Origin: Orenia marismortui DSM 5156
GTDB taxonomy: Bacteria > Bacillota > Halanaerobiia > Halobacteroidales > Halobacteroidaceae
DNA length: 64,000 nt
Direction: 5' to 3'
Assembly: GCF_000379025.1 (NCBI RefSeq)
Contig: NZ_KB900620.1
Location: 54,802 to 118,801 of the forward strand
The notes under the pieces: generated by a model
Seen by the model: only the letters and a program-made list of their open reading frames with translations
Databases searched by the model: none
Told to the model about the DNA's origin: nothing
Shown here: piece after piece, positions 34,730-42,800 of the stretch
Numbering within the stretch: position 1 is the stretch's first letter
How the letters are laid out: every line of letters starts with the position of its first letter
Translations under genes and position numbers: made by a program

Positions 34730-36422
34730 ACTTTTCACCTCCCAATCTATTTACAAATTCATCTACACTTAAGGCAATAGGCTTCATCTTTAGCCTTCTA
34801 CTTAATTCAAGAATCTGTGGAGGCTTTATATTTGTTCTATTTAAAAGCTCTCCATCTTCAAAGACCCCATATTGATCTGTATCTTTAAGTATTTCTCCTT
34901 TATTAAGAACAATTATTCTATCTGCCCAATCAGAGACCAATTGCATATCATGAGTAGCTACAATTACAGTCTTAACCCATCCTTCCAACTTCTCTATCAT
35001 ACTTAACATCTCTTTGCGACTTACTATATCTAAACTTGCTGTTGGTTCATCCAATAAGATAACTGATGGCTTCATCGCAGTTCCAATAGCAAGAGATGCT
35101 CTTCTTTGTTGACCACCACTTAATAATCGACCATCTCTATCTTGCAACTCACTAAGCCCAAGGGTCTCTATAATCTGATCTACAAATTCATCAAGATTTT
35201 CTTCACCTCTAGCTTTGAGATAATACTCTATATCTTGACGAATATTATCACTAATAAACATCTCTTCAGGGTTCTGATAAATATAAGTCACATCCTCAGC
35301 CAACTCTTCAGAAGATATTTTTTGAGTATTCTTAGCACAAACCATTACCTCACCTTGCTTGGGCTTGAGAAGACCTGTTATCATCTTAAGTAAAGTTGAT
35401 TTTCCTGCACCATTATTTCCAATTAAAGCTACTCTATCTCCTTCATAAAAGGATAGATTAAGATCCTTTAGAGCTAATCTTTTCTTTTTATTTAAGCTTC
35501 TATAACTATGTTTAACATTATGAAATGTGATTACAGGTTCTATATCCATTTTCTTTCTAGAAGACTTCTTTGCTGCCATTGTAAATACTGGCTTAGAGAT
35601 ATCAGAAAAATATGATACTCCTTCATCTAGAGTAATCGGATATCTATAGCTTTTTTGAGATAATTCATAAACAGCCTGTGTTACTTGAGGTGGGAAAATA
35701 TTCTTCTCCCTCAGTTCTTCTACCCTAGATAGAGCTTTCTTCACAGGCTTCTGCCATGCCACATAGCCTTTTCCCATCATCACTACACTCTTACAATAGT
35801 CACCAATAAATTCAGTATGATGCTCAATAACAATTATGGTCTTAGCATGTTCTTCATTTAAATATTTTAGTTTTTCATAAATCTCTATTGCATTTGCAGG
35901 ATCAAGCTGGGCTACAGGCTCATCTATAACAATTATCTCTGGATCTAGTGCCAATACTCCTGCCAAAGCAACCAAATGTTTCTGCCCTCCACTTAATTCC
36001 CAGATGAATTTATCCTTAATCGACTCTAATCCTAATAGCTCAATTGCATACTCTCCTCTTTTTTTATAATCCTCAAATCCAAAATTCAAAGGAGCAAAGG
36101 TAACTTCATCATAAACAGTAGGACGTACTAGCTGATCTTCAAAATTCTGATATACATAACCTACCTTTTGAGCCAATTTAGAGACTGGTATTTCAAGGGT
36201 ATCATTACCTCCAACAATAACCTTCCCTTCATAATCACCTACATGATAATGAGGAATCAATCCATTAAAAGTCTTACAAAGAGTCGTCTTTCCAGAACCA
36301 TTGCTCCCAATAATCGCTACAAAATCACCTTGATTAATTTTAAGGTTGACATTATCTAATACATCTTCATCAGCACCTGGATATTTAAAAGTCAAATCTT
36401 CCACTCTTATTATTTCCTTCAC
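34716..36422 (-). CDS. ecfA: ECF transporter double ATPase (fused EcfA-EcfA')
   Basis: A 568-residue tandem ABC ATPase. Domain 1 has Walker A GSNGSGKTT near 38-46, signature ELSGGQKHLVALAG and IIVIDEPVAQLDP. Domain 2 has GNNGAGKST, LLSGGQQRRASLAIG and VILLDEPTASLD. The Gly-Gly-Gln signatures and Q-loops (YQNFEDQL, YQNPEEMF) are those of cobalt/ECF-type ATPases; fusion of the two halves is found in some YkoD-like systems. It lies between the S component and EcfT in one operon. Confidence 0.92.
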   Translation of the reverse strand: MKEIIRVEDLTFKYPGADEDVLDNVNLKINQGDFVAIIGSNGSGKTTLCKTFNGLIPHYHVGDYEGKVIVGGNDTLEIPVSKLAQKVGYVYQNFEDQLVRPTVYDEVTFAPLNFGFEDYKKRGEYAIELLGLESIKDKFIWELSGGQKHLVALAGVLALDPEIIVIDEPVAQLDPANAIEIYEKLKYLNEEHAKTIIVIEHHTEFIGDYCKSVVMMGKGYVAWQKPVKKALSRVEELREKNIFPPQVTQAVYELSQKSYRYPITLDEGVSYFSDISKPVFTMAAKKSSRKKMDIEPVITFHNVKHSYRSLNKKKRLALKDLNLSFYEGDRVALIGNNGAGKSTLLKMITGLLKPKQGEVMVCAKNTQKISSEELAEDVTYIYQNPEEMFISDNIRQDIEYYLKARGEENLDEFVDQIIETLGLSELQDRDGRLLSGGQQRRASLAIGTAMKPSVILLDEPTASLDIVSRKEMLSMIEKLEGWVKTVIVATHDMQLVSDWADRIIVLNKGEILKDTDQYGVFEDGELLNRTNIKPPQILELSRRLKMKPIALSVDEFVNRLGGEKFEVI

Positions 36423-36489
36423 TTTTTTACTCTCCTCTACTTACTTTATTTAATCAATAAACAGACATAAATTATTCATCCAAATCTAA

Positions 36490-37353
36490 CTATTCAGTAA
36501 CTGCTTTTTTATTTCTACTGTTCATCATAAAGATTATAACACCAGCAAGGAAGACAGCTGCTGCTAATATTCCAACCCAAATAAATCCTTGCCCATATTT
36601 ATCTAAAAATTCAGGTTCCCACACCCCAAAATTAATATCCATTTCAGACATAAATTCTGAAATAGCTGCAATAAAGGCAAATAATACTGAGCTAACAATT
36701 AGCTTTGGAGTAAGAAGCTCCAACATAGAAGTAGATTCAAGCTCTGTACGAGGCTTTATTCCTAGTAATGGCTCAATCTTACCATGTAATCTAGGAACTA
36801 GGTATAAAGTTGGTATTAAGCCAAATATAACACCTGTAATTACCATCTCATTTATAAAACTTAATCCTTCTAAAAGCAGTATACTTTTAGGAAGCCCCGG
36901 AATAGCCTCTAACTCTTCGATCCCAATCCATACCTTAGAAATATCAACTATAGAACTAAGCATCTGGTCAACTCCTACACCAACAAGTACTGCAATCGCA
37001 ATTTGTCTACGATTTTTGGGGTCTTTTACCAATAAACCTGCAATATATAATCCTATTGCTAATTCTATAAAACCTTCTAACTCACCTAAGCCACCAAAGT
37101 CACCCATTAATAAATCTGCAAAGATAACTTCACCAAAACAAGCACCTAACGCAGCATACAATGGCTCAAAAAGTATACATAACACCAATGGTATAAAAGC
37201 AAAATAAGAAACAGAAAATTCGATAGGTCCAATTGCAAACTCTGGAACTATTTCAGTAATTAAATCCGCCATTCCAAATAAAGCCATAGACAAGATAAAA
37301 ACCATCGTTTTTTGTGACTGAGTCAAAACTCTCTTTTTAGAATTAGTCTTCAT
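36490..37353 (-). CDS. ECF transporter S component-like membrane protein, substrate unknown
   Basis: A 287-residue polytopic membrane protein with about seven hydrophobic segments. Its position as first gene before a double EcfA and EcfT marks it as the substrate-binding S component. It has acidic loops (PEFAIGPIEFSVSYFAFIPL, LLMGDFGGLGELEGFIEL) and a C-terminal helix ending in MNSRNKK. I recognise no vitamin-specific signature (no thiamine, riboflavin or biotin type). The divergent RpiR regulator suggests a sugar-phosphate-like compound in the pathway. GGGGAG precedes the ATG. Confidence 0.7.
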   Translation of the reverse strand: MKTNSKKRVLTQSQKTMVFILSMALFGMADLITEIVPEFAIGPIEFSVSYFAFIPLVLCILFEPLYAALGACFGEVIFADLLMGDFGGLGELEGFIELAIGLYIAGLLVKDPKNRRQIAIAVLVGVGVDQMLSSIVDISKVWIGIEELEAIPGLPKSILLLEGLSFINEMVITGVIFGLIPTLYLVPRLHGKIEPLLGIKPRTELESTSMLELLTPKLIVSSVLFAFIAAISEFMSEMDINFGVWEPEFLDKYGQGFIWVGILAAAVFLAGVIIFMMNSRNKKAVTE

Positions 37354-37588
37354 AATTAATCATCTCCCCTTTTAATTTTACATACCTTATAGATATTTTA
37401 AATCTAAAAAATAAGGCTATTAATCATATTAGCAACTTCTTAATCAACTATAATTATTGAAAACTATACTTTATTTATTCCCTGTTGAGAAATAACCTTA
37501 GTTTCAATTTGTATTATAAGACCTAAATGTTAAAAAGATATAAACTAAATGTTAATGTAATGTAAATTTTTTTAAAATTATTTTTTTA

Positions 37589-37604
37589 TGTAAAAAAATT
37601 TACA
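37589..37604. promoter_or_regulatory. Candidate RpiR operator
   Basis: TGTAAAAAAATTTACA is a perfect 6-4-6 palindrome between the divergent transporter operon and the RpiR gene. Similar TGTAA-type sites are used by some RpiR regulators, so autoregulation and control of the operon are plausible. Confidence 0.45.
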
Positions 37605-37644
37605 TTTTATATTCTATACATTATAATAATAATAGCTTTAGACC

Positions 37645-37671
37645 TTGTATTAATTACAGTTAAATTATAAT
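37645..37671 (+). promoter_or_regulatory. Weak promoter candidate for the RpiR regulator
   Basis: TTGTAT, 15 bases, then a perfect TATAAT (37666-37671). The spacing is short, so confidence is low. Confidence 0.3.
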
Positions 37672-37741
37672 CACCTATATTAAATAATGAACTAACAAAA
37701 CACATTAGCTTAACACAAATCATTGAGGAGGACTGATAATT

Positions 37742-38581
37742 ATGAAAATTTATGGTATAGATATAAATATAGAAGATCTATCTAAAAGTGAGAAAAAGAT
37801 CGCAGATTTTTTCTGCAAAAATGTGAAGGTTATTCCATATATGACTTTGCACGAACTATCAAAAGAGATTAAGGTTAGTATAGCTACAATATCAAGATTC
37901 TGTAAATCTATTGGTTTTTCAGGATTTAAAGAGTTTAAAGATCATTTAAAAAATACATTTGAAATAACACCTGCCAATAAAATGGAATCTATATTAGATG
38001 AAATTACTGATAAAGAAGCCCCTAGCACAATAATAAATAGATCTATTAACTACCTTAACAATACCTCTAGAAATCTGTCTAAAGAGGAGTTTAATAAAGC
38101 GATAAATGCTATACTAAGAGCTAAAAACATATATACATTCTCTCCAGGGCCAACAGAAAGTATAGCTGATTTATTCTCTTTTCGCTTGAATAGATTTGGA
38201 TTAAATATCAGAAAGATAGCTAAAAGTGGAAAAGAAATATTTGAAAGTCTAATCAATATAACTCAAGAAGATACAGTAATCATCTTTGCTTTCTTTAAAG
38301 TACTAGCTGAAACCAAAGTGATTTTAGACTATGCAGAAAAAATTGGCTTTAAAATTATTCTAATAACTGATTTAATTGTATCTGAAATGGTTGATAGAAG
38401 TGATATTGTCCTATATGTTGACCGTGGTGAAGTATGGGAATTCCACTCAATGGTTGCTCCAATAGCTTTAGTTGAATCTATAATAGTAGCTATAGCTATA
38501 AAAGATGAGAAGAAATCTCTAGATAAACTTAATTATCTGCATGAACTAAGAAAAGAATACTCTTCATATTTAGCTAAGTAA
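37742..38581 (+). CDS. RpiR-family transcriptional regulator (HTH + SIS)
   Basis: A 279-residue regulator. The N-terminal helix-turn-helix reads LSKSEKKIADFFCKNVKVIP, then LSKEIKVSIATISRFCKSIGF. The C-terminal SIS domain (about 110-245) has the phosphosugar-binding pattern IYTFSPGPTESIADLFSFRL and DTVIIFAFFKVLAETKVILD. RpiR proteins sense phosphorylated sugars or similar ligands. It is divergent from the ECF transporter-PHP operon and most likely controls it. GAGGAGG lies before the ATG, and a 44-bp palindrome terminates it. Confidence 0.9.
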   Translation: MKIYGIDINIEDLSKSEKKIADFFCKNVKVIPYMTLHELSKEIKVSIATISRFCKSIGFSGFKEFKDHLKNTFEITPANKMESILDEITDKEAPSTIINRSINYLNNTSRNLSKEEFNKAINAILRAKNIYTFSPGPTESIADLFSFRLNRFGLNIRKIAKSGKEIFESLINITQEDTVIIFAFFKVLAETKVILDYAEKIGFKIILITDLIVSEMVDRSDIVLYVDRGEVWEFHSMVAPIALVESIIVAIAIKDEKKSLDKLNYLHELRKEYSSYLAK

Positions 38582-38621
38582 AGCATCTATATATTCAGCA
38601 TTAGAATAAAACTAAAATAAG

Positions 38622-38700
38622 GAGCTATAGAAGATATTACGATACTTCTATAAATAATAAATAAGTTAACTTGTAATCTGTTACTAGTCACTCGTTACTG
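38622..38700. repeat. MITE-like end and GTTACT word repeat
   Basis: GGAGCTATAGAAGATATTAC followed by GATACTTC resembles the outer flank and terminal repeat of the element at 33020 (GGCGTTATAGATAGATATTG, then CGACAGTTTC). It is followed by GTTACTAGTCACTCGTTACT, like the words at 11518-11660. No second end is seen, so this is a partial or hybrid copy. Confidence 0.4.
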
Positions 38701-38751
38701 TAATTTTATGCTCATAAAATTAAATTTTAAATTAAAATATATTAGTCTCCA

Positions 38752-38795
38752 TAAATAAGAGGTAAGTGTAAATATTTACACTTACCTCTTATTTA
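38752..38795. terminator. 44-bp palindromic bidirectional terminator
   Basis: Perfect 22-base arms (38752-38773, 38774-38795) built on AATAAGAGGTAAGTGTAAAT with no spacer, between the convergent RpiR and acyl-CoA synthetase genes. Confidence 0.88.
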
Positions 38796-38823
38796 AACTT
38801 ATTCTATTATTCTAAATTACTTC

Positions 38824-40323
38824 TTAGATTTCTCTTAAAACCTTCTTATCTATCTTTCCAGTAGCATTCTTTGGTAACTCTTCTATAAAGATAACCTTCT
38901 TTGGAATCTTATAGTTAGCAAAATGATCTTTACAATATATTCTTATCTCCCTTTCCGTTGCTTGTTGACCATCTTTTAAAACAACAAAAACCTTTGGAAC
39001 CTCTCCCCTTAATTCATCTATCATAGCAACTACAGCAGCTTCCCTTATTTTGGGATTTGTATATAAATACTCTTCAATTTCACGAGGATAAACATTAAGA
39101 CCCCCTACATTTATCATATCCTTTTTTCTATCAACAATATAGATATAGTCTTCAGCATCCATCTTGCCCATATCTCCTGTATGAAGCCATCCATTTCGTA
39201 ACACTTTGGCAGTAGCTTCATTTTTTTTAAAGTATCCCTTCATTACATTATCACCATAAATTGCAATCTCTCCAATATCTCCACGAGATACTTCCTTATC
39301 ATTTTCATCAACAATCCTAACCTTTACACCAGGGATAGCTATACCAACTGATCCAGGTTTTCTAGTACCATTAACTGGGTTTACATAGGCAACTGGAGAA
39401 GCCTCTGTAGGTCCATCTCCTTCCACAATTGTAACATTAAAGATATCTTCAAAATCTTCCATCGCTTTAACTGGCATTGCTGCTCCACCAGACAAACACA
39501 ACTCTAAATGAGATAAATCATACTTTTCCTTATATCTAACGTTTAACAAAGCTATATACATTGTAGGTACACCTGAAAAAAATGTTACATTCTTCTCTTG
39601 AATAGTCTTTAAAACTTGTTCCGGTAAGAATTTCTTCATAATTATAATAGTTGCTCCTAAAAATACAGGCATTAACATACAAACAGTCTCTGCAAAGGCA
39701 TGAAACATCGGTAGAACACATAGATAACGACCTGTACTATCAACCTTTAAATGTTCTATTGAAGACTCTGTATCAAACACTAAATTCTTATGTGTTAACA
39801 TAGCACCTTTAGGATCACCTGTAGTACCAGATGTATATAGACAAGCTGCTACATTATCTGGGGATAAACTCTCTACCTTATGATAAGAGCTGTCTCCCTT
39901 AAAGAAATCTCTTAAATTTTTATACCCCTCTACTCTTTCTTCTTCAATAATTATTATCTCTTTTAGATATTCTAAATCACACCCTTGAACCTTTTCTAAA
40001 AAATCACGAGAGGTAATTAATACTTTAGCTTCTGAGTTGTTGAGTATATACTCTATAGCAGGTGACTTATACATTATATTTATAGGCACCATTGTAGCCC
40101 CTGATTTAATAATTCCAAAATAAGCAATTAAAAAATCGATACTATTTGGTAATAAAATACTTACCATATCTTCTACATTAATTCCTAAATCAATTATTCC
40201 TTTTGCTAATTGATTTGTCTTTTTCTCTAACTCATTATAAGTAAGCTTATTATTCTCACAACTTGCTACAACCTTTCCTTCCTTCTCCTTTGCTACTTTA
40301 TTTAAAACCTCACCTATTAGCAT
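38824..40323 (-). CDS. AMP-forming acyl-CoA synthetase (long-chain fatty-acid-CoA ligase type)
   Basis: Activates a carboxylic acid to acyl-AMP and then acyl-CoA. The 499-residue ANL-family protein has the P-loop-like LYTSGTTGDPKGAMLTHKN near 165, GDGPTEASP, the YIYIVDRKKDMINVGGLNVY hinge region and the C-terminal catalytic Lys in LPKNATGKIDKKVL. It most resembles FadD/LcfB-type ligases of Firmicutes; chain length cannot be told. AAGGAGG precedes the ATG. It is monocistronic. Confidence 0.9.
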   Translation of the reverse strand: MLIGEVLNKVAKEKEGKVVASCENNKLTYNELEKKTNQLAKGIIDLGINVEDMVSILLPNSIDFLIAYFGIIKSGATMVPINIMYKSPAIEYILNNSEAKVLITSRDFLEKVQGCDLEYLKEIIIIEEERVEGYKNLRDFFKGDSSYHKVESLSPDNVAACLYTSGTTGDPKGAMLTHKNLVFDTESSIEHLKVDSTGRYLCVLPMFHAFAETVCMLMPVFLGATIIIMKKFLPEQVLKTIQEKNVTFFSGVPTMYIALLNVRYKEKYDLSHLELCLSGGAAMPVKAMEDFEDIFNVTIVEGDGPTEASPVAYVNPVNGTRKPGSVGIAIPGVKVRIVDENDKEVSRGDIGEIAIYGDNVMKGYFKKNEATAKVLRNGWLHTGDMGKMDAEDYIYIVDRKKDMINVGGLNVYPREIEEYLYTNPKIREAAVVAMIDELRGEVPKVFVVLKDGQQATEREIRIYCKDHFANYKIPKKVIFIEELPKNATGKIDKKVLREI

Positions 40324-40740
40324 ACTTTAGACCTCCTTTATATCTATGATTCTATCTTATTTATTCCCTATCTGACTTATAAAATTCCTTAGTACACATT
40401 GATCTTAGATAACTTTTCTAAATATGCTACTAATATATTATATTTTATTTTAAAAAACTAAAATAGCTGCTATTAAACTCATAAATTTTATTTTTTGAAT
40501 TATAAATAATTCTTAATAGTAATTAATACTAAAAAGAGGGGTTTAGTCCTTTATTATAGAATCACTTAATTAAAATTGTTGATATGAATATGTATAAAGA
40601 AAAGTAGAAGCACAAAAAAATCAAAGATAAATCTACTTCCTTCTCTAATTTTCCTTTTATAGCAACTCAATTATATATTCCCCTCGTCACACTGTAGATA
40701 TTATTTAGTAAGTTTAAATAATTTTGTAATCACACTAAAA
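40324..40740. other. Intergenic region upstream of the acyl-CoA synthetase
   Basis: No gene or clear promoter found; A+T-rich with no striking repeats. Confidence 0.3.
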
Positions 40741-40776
40741 AAAGCTACTAAGAGATTTAAATCTCTTAGTAGCTTT
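40741..40776 (-). terminator. 36-bp palindromic terminator of the partner-switching operon
   Basis: Perfect arms AAAGCTACTAAGAGATTT (40741-40758) and complement (40759-40776), no spacer. A T-run follows on the minus strand. It is about 50 bases beyond the RsbU-like stop. Confidence 0.88.
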
Positions 40777-40824
40777 AAAATACTCATCTAAAATCCAAAT
40801 AGTTTTAATCAATCTAATATTATT

Positions 40825-42171
40825 TTATATATCACTAGTTCTATTAAACTTTAGTATTAACATTGTTAGATCATCAAATTGATGGGCTCCTTTAGTAAAA
40901 CTCCTTAAATCATCTTTGACTACCTTTTCTATATTATTTACATCCTTATCTTCTAATTCAGATAGTAATTCCTGTAACCTCTGATTAGAATATTGTTCTT
41001 TAGCATTATTTCTCGACTCAGTTACACCATCAGTATATAATACTAAAACATTATTAGGATTAAATTGAGTAGTTTCAGTCTTATATTTAAAATCTTCATT
41101 TATGCCTAGAATAAATGTATCCTTAGATTTTAAATATCTACATTCATTATTATCCCGGCAAATCAAAGGAGCATTATGCCCTGCATTAGCAAACTCAAAT
41201 TCTCCAGTTCTTAAATCTAGTATACCTATAAAAGCTGTAACAAATAAGGATTCATCATTATCTTTACATAAAGCATTATTGACATTATAAAAAATATCAG
41301 CTGGTGAAATATCCTTTAAAGCTTCGCTTTTAATTAGAGTCTTAGTTATAGCCATAAATATTGCTGCTGGAATACCTTTCCCCGAAACATCTCCAATTAC
41401 AAGACAAAGCTTATTATCACTAATAAAGAAGAAATCATAGAAATCCCCTCCTACTTGTCGAGCAGGTTCCATACTAGCAAAGATATCAAATTCATCACTA
41501 TTAGGAAAAGGGGGAAAAGATCTAGGAAGCATACTAACTTGAATCTTACTAGCTATTTCTAATTCACTCTCTATTCTCTCTTTTGTAGCTACAGTTTCTT
41601 TTAATTTTCTTAAATTATAATAAGATCTTAAAGAGGTCATTACTGTAGTATATAATTTTTGAGATGTTAGTTCTGTTTTTTCCTTATAGTCATTAATATC
41701 ATAAGCTTTAATTAACTCTCTTTCTGGTGCTTGTCCAGAATGACCAGTTCTTAAGATAATTTGAACTAAATTATTTTTCAAATCATCTCTAATATACTTT
41801 ACTAAATTCAAACCAGAGTCTTCATTTTCCATTACAACATCAAGTAAAATTACTGCTATATCCGATTCACTATCTATTATCTCTTTAGCCTGCTTAGCTG
41901 AATAAGCATTAATAAATTCAATACCCTTCCCCTCAAAATCAACATCATTTAATACAAGCTCTGTTATCCTATGAATCTCTTTTTCATCATCAACAATTAA
42001 TATCTTCCATTTAGATGCCTTATCCTTTTTAATTTCTTCTTTATCTTCAGGAGCAAATAATATTTCACTATCTTGGTCTTCTGAGCCAAAGAAAATTTCT
42101 TTTTCAAAAATATTATTCTTATCTTCAAAATTGAATAGTATCTTATTCTTATCTGCTTTCAATACCTTCAC
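40825..42171 (-). CDS. Response regulator with PP2C (SpoIIE/RsbU) phosphatase domain
   Basis: A 448-residue protein: a 50-residue lead-in, a receiver domain (KILIVDDEKEIHRI, phospho-acceptor Asp111 in AVILLDVVMENEDSG, later RTGHSGQ and a Lys in DYKEKTEL), and a coiled linker. A SpoIIE-type PP2C domain follows with metal-binding ARQVGGDFYDFFFI, VIGDVSGKGIPAA, VLYTDGVTES and HQFDDLTML. Such proteins dephosphorylate an anti-sigma antagonist when the receiver is phosphorylated. It is the last gene of the RsbV-GlgX-RsbW group. The GTG at 42171 is very close to GGGAAG; a TTG three codons later (42162) after AAGGTG is an equally likely start. Confidence 0.9.
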   Translation of the reverse strand: MKVLKADKNKILFNFEDKNNIFEKEIFFGSEDQDSEILFAPEDKEEIKKDKASKWKILIVDDEKEIHRITELVLNDVDFEGKGIEFINAYSAKQAKEIIDSESDIAVILLDVVMENEDSGLNLVKYIRDDLKNNLVQIILRTGHSGQAPERELIKAYDINDYKEKTELTSQKLYTTVMTSLRSYYNLRKLKETVATKERIESELEIASKIQVSMLPRSFPPFPNSDEFDIFASMEPARQVGGDFYDFFFISDNKLCLVIGDVSGKGIPAAIFMAITKTLIKSEALKDISPADIFYNVNNALCKDNDESLFVTAFIGILDLRTGEFEFANAGHNAPLICRDNNECRYLKSKDTFILGINEDFKYKTETTQFNPNNVLVLYTDGVTESRNNAKEQYSNQRLQELLSELEDKDVNNIEKVVKDDLRSFTKGAHQFDDLTMLILKFNRTSDI

Positions 42172-42211
42172 CTTCCCAAGAAATAGAAATCAAACTTTAT
42201 ATAATTATTTA

Positions 42212-42637
42212 TCAGTTGACATCAATTAATTTAACTAAAGTTAATATATTTCTTCCAGCTTCTCTTTTGTATTTGACTTCATCCATCAAAGTTTTAATTA
42301 GATGAATACCAAAGCCTCCAATCTTCTGTTCTTCTATAGAAGATTTTAACTTGGGAGGGTCATATTCAACTAGATTAAAAGAAACTCCATAGTCAACTAT
42401 TTCTAGAACTAATTTCCCCTCTTGAGTATCCATATCAAAGCTTATTTTTACTTCACCAGTCTCATCTTTATCTAAATATGCATAATTAATAATATTAGAT
42501 AAAGCTTCTTCACAAACTAACCTCAGATTAAAGATTAATTTCTTGTCTTCTAAATCTAATTTTTTTACTTTATCCATGATAAATCCGATCATTAAATCAA
42601 GATTTTTCATAGTTGCAGGTGCCTTCAAACTTTTCAT
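42212..42637 (-). CDS. rsbW: Anti-sigma factor serine kinase, RsbW-like
   Basis: A small GHKL ATPase domain of 141 residues. Conserved blocks are the N-box VCEEALSNIINYAY, the G1-like LEIVDYGVSFN and the G2-like KIGGFGIHLIKTLMDEVKY. RsbW/SpoIIAB-type kinases phosphorylate the STAS antagonist and bind a sigma factor. No sigma gene is linked here, so the target could be a sigma factor elsewhere or another partner. The second ATG (MKSLK) has AAGAAGGA at good distance and is preferred over the ATG three codons upstream. Confidence 0.85.
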   Translation of the reverse strand: MKSLKAPATMKNLDLMIGFIMDKVKKLDLEDKKLIFNLRLVCEEALSNIINYAYLDKDETGEVKISFDMDTQEGKLVLEIVDYGVSFNLVEYDPPKLKSSIEEQKIGGFGIHLIKTLMDEVKYKREAGRNILTLVKLIDVN

Positions 42638-42800
42638 CTTAATCATCCTTCTTTAAATTTTCTATACTACTAATTACCCTTTAATTTAATCTTATTTAGC
42701 ACACCTGGCGTTAATAACAAAAATCAGAGAAATCTGGCTAATTCTAAATTATTAATTAATCTTATCCTTTAAATTAATTAGTAGATAAACCTCTGAACAA

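Larger units (their letters stand above)
37354..37741. other. Divergent regulatory region between the S component and RpiR genes
   Basis: Very A+T-rich and free of genes. It contains a TGTAAA-type palindrome (37589-37604), an extra half-site TGTAAATTTTTTTAAAATTA just left of it, and a weak promoter for the regulator. The promoter of the transporter genes is not clear. Confidence 0.5.
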
